A DNA stretch of 6,765 bases, taken from NCBI GenBank assembly GCA_905373295.1, contig CAJPSJ010000111.1, forward strand, positions 1-6,765, given 5' to 3'. Made by a program: the position numbers and the translations under genes. Every line of letters begins with the position of its first letter. The stretch's first letter is position 1. The notes under the pieces are model-generated. The model was not told where the DNA came from. It saw nothing but the letters and a program-made list of their open reading frames with translations, and ran no database searches. The stretch is from an uncultured Campylobacter sp. GTDB taxonomy: Bacteria > Campylobacterota > Campylobacteria > Campylobacterales > Campylobacteraceae. This document shows positions 1 to 5,317 of this stretch, piece after piece.

Positions 1-848
1 TTTTTGACGCGCTTAGCGCGAAAAACGAATGCGTCATCACTTCGCGCACGCCAAGGCAAATTCCGCATTTTGTAAGCGTGAGCGAGGCACTGGAGTGCGA
101 AGCGCTCGTTTTCGCGCTCGCGGCACAGCAAACCGCGCAGTGGCTGGATCAAAATTTCACCTACAAAAATCAAAAAATTCTAGTCGCTTCCAAGGGCATC
201 GACGCCGCAAGCGGCAGGTTTTTGAACGAAATTTTTGAATCTCACGTCGCACGCGGCAATCTTGCTTATCTATCAGGTCCGTCGTTTGCCACCGAAGTCA
301 TGCAGAAGCTGCCTTGCGCGCTCGTCGTAAGCTCGTGTAACGAAAATCTAGCCGAGCTTTTCGCAAGTGCCTTCCCTGCCTACATCAAGACCTACACGAG
401 TGGTGATATCATCGGCGCAGAGGTGTGCGGCGCGTATAAAAACGTCATCGCTATCGCTAGCGGCGTTTGCGATGGACTTGAGCTCGGAAATAACGCTAGA
501 GCGAGCTTGATCGCGCGCGGCATCGTAGAGATCGCGCGCTTCGGTAAGTTTTTCGGCGCGCGAGACGAGACCTTTTTGGGCTTAAGCGGCGTGGGCGATC
601 TGTTTTTGACCGCCTCGAGCGCGCTATCGCGAAACTACCGCGTGGGATTAGGGCTTGCGCGTGGCAAAGGGCTTGAGGAAATTCTGCGCGAGTTGGGCGA
701 GGTCGCCGAGGGTGTGGCTACAACCGAAGCGGTCGTAAATATCGCAACAAAGCACAAAATCTACGCTCCGATCGCTACCGAGGTCGCGCAAATTCTGCGT
801 GGCAAGGACGTAAGAGCGAGCCTGAAGGATCTGCTGCGCAAAAAATAG
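1..848 (+). CDS. gpsA: Glycerol-3-phosphate dehydrogenase [NAD(P)+], 5'-partial
   Basis: GpsA is a cytoplasmic enzyme that reduces dihydroxyacetone phosphate to sn-glycerol 3-phosphate with NAD(P)H, supplying the backbone for phospholipids. The reading frame is open from base 3, giving 281 residues before the TAA/TAG-type stop at 846-848. The GTG at 78 is not the start, because the codons before it already read as GpsA (NECVITSRTP, then HFVSVSEALECE). About 15 residues with the start codon and the GxGxxG dinucleotide-binding loop lie outside the window, judged against a usual length near 300. Visible family motifs, in order, are VASKGID, the substrate-site SGPSFATEV, CGAYKNVIAIASG with the catalytic lysine, NARASLIARG, and LSGVGDLFLTASS followed by SRNYRVGLGLARG in the C-terminal helical domain. 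The frame is intact and looks functional. No strong terminator follows; only a short CCGT/ACGG hairpin lies just after the stop. Confidence 0.97.
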   Translation, partial: FDALSAKNECVITSRTPRQIPHFVSVSEALECEALVFALAAQQTAQWLDQNFTYKNQKILVASKGIDAASGRFLNEIFESHVARGNLAYLSGPSFATEVMQKLPCALVVSSCNENLAELFASAFPAYIKTYTSGDIIGAEVCGAYKNVIAIASGVCDGLELGNNARASLIARGIVEIARFGKFFGARDETFLGLSGVGDLFLTASSALSRNYRVGLGLARGKGLEEILRELGEVAEGVATTEAVVNIATKHKIYAPIATEVAQILRGKDVRASLKDLLRKK

Positions 849-1176
849 CCGTACGACGGAATTCTTTCGCTAAATTTTAGTGATAAATTTGGCCTGCATA
901 GTTTTGATTTATCCGCTATGTTTGTGGAATTTAGTTGCTGGTTTGTGGATTCCGGTCGTTTTTTGTTTGGATCTGTTTACGCAGCTTTGCCTGATAATTT
1001 TATGGGCTTGATTTTCGCTTTGCTGCTTCGCGCATCTGATACGACGTAAAATCACAGCAAAATGGCGCTTGTATATCTTGTATATGATGTGGCGTAGTGG
1101 CTTTGACTTAAAATTTCGTTAATTTTAAAACATTTAAGGTAGGTCGCAGGTAGTTGGCGGCTAAGAGTGGAGCAGG

Positions 1177-1198
1177 CTGCCCGTCTGCAACCGGGTAG
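1177..1198 (+). terminator. Hairpin followed by a T run, possible terminator
   Basis: CTGCCCG at 1177-1183 pairs with CGGGTAG at 1192-1198 (seven pairs, one of them G-U) around an eight-base loop. A run of five T residues starts about seven bases after the stem (CAAAATTTTT at 1201-1210). The gap between stem and T run is longer than in a classical intrinsic terminator, so this is a candidate only. If real, it could end transcripts running on from gpsA. Confidence 0.25.
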
Positions 1199-1453
1199 GT
1201 CAAAATTTTTGATGTGTCAGGTTTAAAAATTAAAGCGTAGTATTTTTTCTTTAGATGAGGCGGAAATGAGCCTAATGGAAGGAGCGCAATCGTATGCTTT
1301 GGATGGAATTTGCGGTAAAATGAGGCAGAAAGGCATAAATTTTGAAAATATTCAAGACAGATGATGTGTAGTTTCGATAAATTTTTAGTGCTTGCAAAGA
1401 AGCGGACTTGTTCATCCGCGACTGCAGCAAGTTAAATTTTACAGAATGTCGGT

Positions 1454-1472
1454 GTATTATAAATTTTAATAC
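1454..1472 (+). promoter_or_regulatory. Inverted repeat overlapping a TATAAA box, possible uraA promoter/operator
   Basis: GTATTA at 1454-1459 and TAATAC at 1467-1472 form a perfect six-base inverted repeat around an AT-rich centre that holds TATAAA at 1458-1463. Campylobacter sigma-70 promoters rely mainly on a TATAAT-like -10 box with AT-rich upstream DNA and lack a firm -35, so this is a plausible promoter. The symmetry would suit a dimeric regulator. It lies about 150 bases before the uraA start. No regulator can be named from the sequence. Confidence 0.3.
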
Positions 1473-1611
1473 AGGAGCCAAGGCGAAGGATCGCGAGATG
1501 GATTTAAGGGTTGCGACGTAAAAATTTAGCGAAGATAAGGCATATGGTCTATCAAGCTAAATTTTTACTAGCTCCGTTAAAGACGCTCGCGAGGCAAGCC
1601 GCAAAGATAAA

Positions 1612-1618
1612 AGAGGAG
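1612..1618 (+). promoter_or_regulatory. Shine-Dalgarno sequence that fixes the uraA start
   Basis: The purine-rich AGAGGAG lies three bases before the ATG at 1622, in the AAGAGGAGAATATG layout common in Campylobacter. The frame is open upstream as far as 1511, but those 37 codons have no such site, are basic rather than family-like, and would place a non-conserved tail before the first membrane segment. The ATG at 1622 is therefore preferred. Confidence 0.75.
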
Positions 1619-1621
1619 AAT

Positions 1622-2863
1622 ATGGAAAAATACGAAGGCTACAATCTTAGGCTACGCGACGCTCTCGTCGGCGTGCAGTTTCTATTCGTCGCGTTCGGCG
1701 CGCTCGTGCTGGTGCCGATATTAACGGGGCTTGATACGTCCGTGGCGCTGTTTACGGCGGGCATCGGCACGCTGCTGTTTCAGCTCATCACGCGCAAAAA
1801 CGTTCCGCCGATCTTTCTTGCGTCTAGCTTCGCGTTCATCGCGCCGCTAAGCTTTGGCGTGAAAGAGTGGGGCATCGCCGCGACGATGAGCGGAGTGATC
1901 GCGGCAGGACTTTTTTACGTGGTTCTGAGTCTGCTCATTAGGCTCAAAGGCGAGGGCTTTTTGCATAAAATTTTACCGCCCGTAGTCGTCGGTCCCGTCA
2001 TCATGACGATCGGCCTCATCCTCTCGCCCGCAGCCGTAAATATGGTCATGGGCAAGGGTAAAGAGGCGCTTTACACGCAGGGGCAGTCGCTTACCATCGC
2101 GCTCATCTCGCTCTCAGCCGTCATCGTCGTTATGATGTTTGGCCGCGGCATGCTGCGCCTCGTGCCGATACTTTGCGGCATCGCGGCTGGGTACTGCGCG
2201 TCGCTGTTTGTCGGCATCGTGGATTTTACGCCGATTTTAAATGCGCCGTGGTTTGTGCTGCCGCATTTCACCGCGCCGGTTTTTAAGCTCGAAGCCGTAA
2301 TCTACATGGTTCCTATCGCCATCGCGCCCGCGATCGAACACATCGGCGATATGCTTGCGATCAGCAACGTCACGAAGGAAAATTTCCTCAAAAATCCGGG
2401 ACTTAAAAGCACGCTTCTAGGCGACGGGCTCGCGACGTCGCTGGCAGGCTGCTTTGGCGGACCGCCAAACACCACCTACTCCGAGGTCACGGGCGCGGTT
2501 AGCATCACGAAGGCCTACAATCCCGCCATCATGACCTTTGCCGCGCTTACTGCGATACTGCTAGCCTTCGTGGGCAAGCTCGGCGCCGCGCTCTCCACGA
2601 TCCCCGCTCCCGTCATCGGCGGCATCATGCTGCTGCTTTTCGGTATCATCGCTAGCGTGGGCATGGAAACGCTCATAAAAAACAGCGTGGATCTGGCCGA
2701 GCCGCGCAATATGATCATCGTCGCGCTCATCTTCGTCTGCGCGATCGGCGGTATGGTGCTGGACTTCGGCGCGATGAGCTTTAGCGGCGTGGGACTTGGC
2801 GCGATTATCGGCATCACGCTAAATTTGGTGCTGCCAAAGACCAAGCATTTTGAGGGGTACTAA
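1622..2863 (+). CDS. uraA: NCS2-family uracil/xanthine permease (UraA-like)
   Basis: This is a predicted inner-membrane, proton-coupled nucleobase transporter of the NCS2 (xanthine/uracil permease) family, probably importing uracil for pyrimidine salvage. It has 413 residues, close to the roughly 430 of E. coli UraA, and is hydrophobic throughout, consistent with the family's 14 membrane segments in a 7+7 inverted repeat. The start of the fold is LRDALVGVQFLFVAFGALVLVP at residues 11-32. The substrate-site signature is AIEHIGDMLAISNV (237-250) with Glu239, followed by GDGLATSLAGCFGGPPNTTYSE (267-288) with Glu288. These match Glu241 and Glu290, the uracil-binding residues of E. coli UraA. The position of UraA His245 is Asp243 here, so substrate range could differ, and xanthine or a mixed specificity is possible. 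The gene stands alone: the nearest plus-strand neighbours are about 770 bases upstream and 199 bases downstream, and no pyrimidine biosynthesis gene is adjacent. The family call is very secure; the uracil assignment is likely but not proven. Confidence 0.88.
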   Translation: MEKYEGYNLRLRDALVGVQFLFVAFGALVLVPILTGLDTSVALFTAGIGTLLFQLITRKNVPPIFLASSFAFIAPLSFGVKEWGIAATMSGVIAAGLFYVVLSLLIRLKGEGFLHKILPPVVVGPVIMTIGLILSPAAVNMVMGKGKEALYTQGQSLTIALISLSAVIVVMMFGRGMLRLVPILCGIAAGYCASLFVGIVDFTPILNAPWFVLPHFTAPVFKLEAVIYMVPIAIAPAIEHIGDMLAISNVTKENFLKNPGLKSTLLGDGLATSLAGCFGGPPNTTYSEVTGAVSITKAYNPAIMTFAALTAILLAFVGKLGAALSTIPAPVIGGIMLLLFGIIASVGMETLIKNSVDLAEPRNMIIVALIFVCAIGGMVLDFGAMSFSGVGLGAIIGITLNLVLPKTKHFEGY

Positions 2864-2873
2864 GTTAAATTTG

Positions 2874-2896
2874 CGCGGAGCTTGCGTAGTTCCGCG
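2874..2896 (+). terminator. GC-rich hairpin just after uraA
   Basis: CGCGGAGC at 2874-2881 pairs with GTTCCGCG at 2889-2896 (eight pairs, one G-U) around a seven-base loop, ten bases after the uraA stop. No T run follows, so it is either a factor-independent terminator lacking its tract, an mRNA 3'-end stabiliser, or part of the larger folded region that begins at the next base. Confidence 0.35.
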
Positions 2897-2989
2897 GGTG
2901 CGGGTAAATTTGAGCTGAGGTTTTGGCGTCAAATTTGATGGGGCTTTGTAAATTTACCTGCGGCTTTTCGCCGCCAAATTTACCGCACC
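2897..2989. repeat. Nested inverted repeats with two mutually exclusive stems
   Basis: The outer arms are 2897-2912 (GGTGCGGGTAAATTTG) and 2975-2989 (CAAATTTACCGCACC). They are complementary over 15 pairs with one unpaired G. An inner structure pairs GTAAATTT at 2948-2955 with AAATTTAC at 2976-2983, and GCGGC at 2960-2964 with GCCGC at 2970-2974 around the loop TTTTC. Bases 2976-2983 belong to both structures, so only one can form at a time. There is no adjacent T run; the following DNA is TAAATTTTAAAATTT. The role is unknown. Confidence 0.6.
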
Positions 2990-3050
2990 TAAATTTTAAA
3001 ATTTCCCTGCAAACGCTTTTAAATTTCTAACGTTTTAAACTGGCAAGATA

Positions 3051-3056
3051 TATAAT
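3051..3056 (+). promoter_or_regulatory. Perfect TATAAT -10 box close to the DKNYY gene start
   Basis: TATAAT at 3051-3056 sits in an AT-rich run after GGCAAGATA. Only six bases separate it from the ATG at 3063. A transcription start at the usual 6-8 bases past the -10 box would fall on or next to that ATG, which implies a leaderless mRNA. No Shine-Dalgarno sequence is present between the box and the ATG. No good -35 match is visible, as is usual for Campylobacter promoters. Confidence 0.6.
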
Positions 3057-3062
3057 TGCCTT

Positions 3063-4511
3063 ATGAAAAAGGCGAATAATTTAAGCAAATTTGATAAAAA
3101 GGCGCTAAAGCTACTCTTTGCGGTACTTTTCGTGCCGCTCTTCGTCTCGCTCGTTTTTATCTATGAGCTATCGGTGTATGATAGCTCGCGCGAGCTGCCC
3201 GCGGACGCGCAAAAGATCGGCCGCAGCGATTACTACAACATCGGCGGCAAAATTTATCTACGCTCTTGGAATCTCGCTCCCTACGAGCTAGAGGGCGGTG
3301 CGGACGTGGCGAGCTTTCGTGCGCTTGATGCCGGCAGATACTCCTACGCAAACGTCGGTATGGACGCTAGCCGCGTATTTTGCGGCGCTCGCAAGATGTC
3401 GGGGCTGGATCCCGCCCGCACGCAAAAGATCGGCGCGCGATACTACAGCGACGGGCGCGTGAGCTACTTCTGCTCGGACGTCACGCAGCGCACAGGCGGC
3501 GCGATAAGCTACATTTACAAGGTATTTTTCCATGCGTTCGGGCTCTCCAAATGGCCGCAGGAGTACAACTACCCATACGCTAGACTCGATACTAGCGCGC
3601 CCATCTCGCCTCTGACGGATAGCCCTTACGTCGCAACCGACGGCGAGCGGGTATTTTACGAGGGTAAAATTTTAGCGGGTGCGGATGCAAAAAATCTAAA
3701 ACAGATAAGGCTAAAAATCATACACGAAGACGGCCCAGGCTCGCCCGCGCACTTTCGCCCGGTCGATCGGTGGCTAAGCGACGGACGCAGCGTCTATGCG
3801 GACGGCGAGAGGCTAAATTTCACGCCTAGCGAGCAGATGTATCTCGTGGAGCCAAACGCCGGCATAGAGTTTCTTTTTGATCCCGCTACGGGCGCGGTGC
3901 TGATGAACGGCGAGAGATTTGATGCCGCAAACGAGCCCTATACGCCGCTAAATTTTCAGAGCGGACATCAAGAATACATGCTGTTTGCGAGCAAAAACGG
4001 CATATTTTATCTAAGCAAGGATAAAATTTTAAATCGTCCGCGCGGCAGCGGCGCCGAGGGCTGGCTCAAAGACGCGTTTTGGTACGTTTATTATAAATTT
4101 GGCGCAGACGCCAGCCCGCTAAGCGCGCTAAAAAGGGCGGGCGACAATCCGTTTAAAGGCGCCGTGCGGCAGATCTCGGAGAAGCTTTTTAAGGACGACG
4201 CGGGGTTTTACTATCTAAATTTTTACTCGCATAGCGTTTACGTCACGGGTCGCAGCGGCAGGCATCTGGATAAGCGGACAAATTTCATCGAGCTGCGAAA
4301 GATCACGCTAGACGTGCACGACGGTGAGGTGATGGCGCAGATAGCAGACGAGGCGGCGCGAAACCCCGAGATGTCGCAGCTGATCTTTAGCGCGCAGGAC
4401 GTGGAGTATGAAAACGGCGCGGCCTTTTATATGTATTGCCTCGCGGGGGTTTTATTGCTTGGAGCTTGGATTTATAATTATCTTAGAAAGCGCAGCTTGC
4501 GGCGCGGCTAA
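3063..4511 (+). CDS. DKNYY-type membrane-anchored periplasmic protein of unknown function
   Basis: The 482-residue product begins with a basic segment (KKANNLSKFDKKALK), then a membrane helix at about 15-34 (LLFAVLFVPLFVSLVFIY). A second helix lies at about 455-474 (FYMYCLAGVLLLGAWIYNYL), followed by the basic tail RKRSLRRG. The positive-inside rule puts both ends in the cytoplasm and about 420 residues in the periplasm. That part carries loose repeats of the form D-x-x-x-V/Y-Y-x-G-x-x-L, for example DGERVFYEGKILAGADAKNL, DGRSVYADGERL and KNGIFYLSKDKIL. These resemble the DKNYY family, whose members are secreted or anchored proteins of unknown function. Several cysteines are visible in the outer part (VFCGARK, YFCSDV). 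No enzyme motif is seen. The first ATG is chosen because it directly precedes the N-terminal helix, although it has no ribosome binding site. The gene is monocistronic, with its own promoter. The family call is moderate and rests on pattern recognition only. Confidence 0.72.
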   Translation: MKKANNLSKFDKKALKLLFAVLFVPLFVSLVFIYELSVYDSSRELPADAQKIGRSDYYNIGGKIYLRSWNLAPYELEGGADVASFRALDAGRYSYANVGMDASRVFCGARKMSGLDPARTQKIGARYYSDGRVSYFCSDVTQRTGGAISYIYKVFFHAFGLSKWPQEYNYPYARLDTSAPISPLTDSPYVATDGERVFYEGKILAGADAKNLKQIRLKIIHEDGPGSPAHFRPVDRWLSDGRSVYADGERLNFTPSEQMYLVEPNAGIEFLFDPATGAVLMNGERFDAANEPYTPLNFQSGHQEYMLFASKNGIFYLSKDKILNRPRGSGAEGWLKDAFWYVYYKFGADASPLSALKRAGDNPFKGAVRQISEKLFKDDAGFYYLNFYSHSVYVTGRSGRHLDKRTNFIELRKITLDVHDGEVMAQIADEAARNPEMSQLIFSAQDVEYENGAAFYMYCLAGVLLLGAWIYNYLRKRSLRRG

Positions 4512-4518
4512 ATTTAGC
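4507..4518. repeat. Perfect 12-base palindrome over the DKNYY stop codon
   Basis: GCTAAATTTAGC reads the same on both strands and contains the TAA stop at 4509-4511. It is one of several AAATTT-centred palindromes in the window. It is too short-looped to act as a hairpin terminator by itself. Confidence 0.5.
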
Positions 4519-4521
4519 GGC

Positions 4522-4615
4522 GCTACGGAAGATAAATTTAGAGCGAGACAAAAATACTGACGTCGTGTTATCCAGCGCGCTCTTGGCTACAGAAGGTAAA
4601 TTTTAAGAGCGGGAC
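4522..4615. repeat. Imperfect direct repeat pair, 28 and 30 bases, 64 bases apart
   Basis: Copy one at 4522-4549 starts GCTACGGAAGATAAATTT and ends AGAGCGAGAC. Copy two at 4586-4615 starts GCTACAGAAGGTAAATTT and ends TAAGAGCGGGAC. They differ by three substitutions and a two-base insertion. The interval between them is 36 bases. Unit length and spacing match those of the CRISPR-like array 300 bases downstream, but the sequence does not match that repeat beyond TAAATTT. A third copy at the expected spacing is not recognisable. Confidence 0.45.
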
Positions 4616-4646
4616 GGCACGGCGGAGCAGTAAATTTAGATAGTGT

Positions 4647-4715
4647 TGCGGTTGTCGGCGCGGCAATCCGGCAAAATTTATGGGTGCTGCGATTGCGGGT
4701 ACGGCAGTGCGGCAA
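4647..4715. repeat. Degenerate tandem repeat of about 41-base period
   Basis: Bases 4647-4674 (TGCGGTTGTCGG, then CGCGGCAATCCGGCAA) and 4688-4715 (TGCGATTGCGGG, then TACGGCAGTGCGGCAA) match at about 21 of 28 positions. A further TGCGATTG occurs at 4722-4729. The stretch has no credible coding frame and may be remnants of a decayed repeat or gene. Confidence 0.35.
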
Positions 4716-4819
4716 GCGGGATGCGATTGAATGTATGTCAAAGTTTGCCGGTGCCGAGTTGTTGGTTTGTCAGCGCGCAGTAAACTCGCAAGTTCGCATA
4801 CGGCAAATTTAAACTTTGC

Positions 4820-5042
4820 GTGTAAATTTCTCCGTTGGAGTTTGAAACTTTTTATAGAGTGGCAATTTTCTCCACTCCATTGGTGTAAATTTCTCCGTTT
4901 GAGTTTGAAACACTCGTAAAGTTGCTCTAGCTTTAATGAAAGCTTGGGTGTAAATTTCCTCCGCTGGGGTTTGAAACTGGCTATCACCCATGGAGTGCGT
5001 CCATTCGGCAATGTGTAAATTTACTCTGTTGGAGTTTGAAAC
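4820..5042 (+). CRISPR. Small degenerate CRISPR-like array, four repeats and three spacers
   Basis: Four repeats lie at 4820-4848 (29 bases), 4883-4911 (29), 4948-4977 (30) and 5013-5042 (30). Each begins GTGTAAATTT and ends in a TTTGAAAC handle. The middle is a CTCC-GTT-GGAG dyad that is largely kept as a stem in repeats 1, 3 and 4, and partly broken in repeat 2 (GTTTGAG). The three spacers, 4849-4882 (34), 4912-4947 (36) and 4978-5012 (35), are unlike one another. The GAAAC-type end resembles the crRNA 5' handle of type I and III repeats, so transcription is probably on the plus strand with any leader upstream of 4820. All four repeats differ by substitutions or one indel, which suggests decay or lack of recent acquisition. 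No cas gene is within the window. It might instead be another kind of interspersed repeat family. Confidence 0.65.
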
Positions 5043-5285
5043 CTACGGATTTTAAATCTTAAGCCCATAAAAATCGGCGTTTTAAGCACTACCGCATTTT
5101 ACTGTGCCTTAATTTGCGCCCTGTCTGATAAAATTTAGACTGAAAAATACATTATTGACAGCTCTGGATTAACACTTTATGTGGTTTTTAGTTCGTCGTG
5201 CGCTCAAGATTGATCCATCGAAGCCAAAGCCCGACTATCTATAGTTTTAAATTTGCCGGGCGTTCAAAGAGTAAAAAGAGTAAAT
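5043..5285. other. Non-coding gap between the array and rpoD
   Basis: No credible coding frame or further copy of the array repeat is seen. TTGACA occurs at 5155-5160, and 17 bases later comes TATGTG, a weak sigma-70-like pair on the plus strand that would point at rpoD from behind. ACTAT-CT-ATAGT at 5234-5245 is a tight dyad with a two-base centre, and AAAGAGTA is tandemly repeated around 5266-5284. None of these is strong enough to assign a function. Confidence 0.5.
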
Positions 5286-5317
5286 TATATCGGTGTTTTG
5301 CCCTAGCTCTCGATATA
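5286..5317 (-). terminator. Possible rpoD terminator overlapping its stop codon
   Basis: TATATCG at 5286-5292 and CGATATA at 5311-5317 are perfectly complementary over seven bases around an 18-base loop that contains the rpoD stop codon (5303-5305). Read on the minus strand, the stem is followed by a T-rich but interrupted stretch, ATTTACTCTTTTTACTCTTT. The stem is AT-rich and the loop long, so it would be a weak terminator. Confidence 0.3.

Larger units (their letters stand above)
849..1621. other. Long gene-poor intergenic region between gpsA and uraA
   Basis: I see no convincing gene here. Three weak things are present. A hydrophobic frame runs 880-1122 on the plus strand with an internal TGA at 1009-1011. 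A 32-codon ORF at 1266-1364 (MSLMEGAQSY start) has a GAGG five bases before its ATG, and its TGA overlaps the ATG of a 24-codon ORF at 1361-1435. A perfect octamer GGTAGGTC occurs at 1138-1145 and again at 1194-1201. The base composition (T- and G-rich, many TTTG and GCTTTG runs) differs from the flanking genes and suggests decayed coding sequence or a long untranslated leader for uraA. I see no tRNA, rRNA or recognisable purine riboswitch core upstream of the permease. Confidence 0.6.

Noticed and set aside
78..848. GTG at 78 as the gpsA start
   Set aside because: The in-frame codons from base 3 already encode conserved GpsA sequence, so the gene is cut by the window edge rather than starting here.
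1138..1201. A riboswitch or small structured RNA around the doubled GGTAGGTC
   Set aside because: No known purine or other riboswitch core could be matched. Only a short repeat and one hairpin are visible.
1272..1481. Minus-strand 69-codon frame in the intergenic region
   Set aside because: It has no ribosome site and no recognisable family, and its composition fits a chance frame in non-coding DNA.
1511..1621. N-terminal extension of the uraA frame from TTG 1511
   Set aside because: The ATG at 1622 has a strong Shine-Dalgarno sequence and begins just before the conserved first membrane segment. The extension is basic and not family-like.
4755..4784. A fifth, upstream copy of the array repeat
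   Set aside because: Only GTTGG and TTTG match around 4761-4769, at the wrong spacing and without GTAAATTT or GAAAC.
4568..5011. A 147-codon open frame on the minus strand with repeated KRRNLH/KFT-like segments
   Set aside because: Its internal repetition is the translation of the interspersed array repeats. The frame has no ribosome site and no protein-like composition outside them.
5155..5183. Sigma-70 promoter TTGACA with TATGTG on the plus strand
   Set aside because: The -10 match is poor, no plus-strand gene follows, and Campylobacter promoters do not depend on a -35 consensus.
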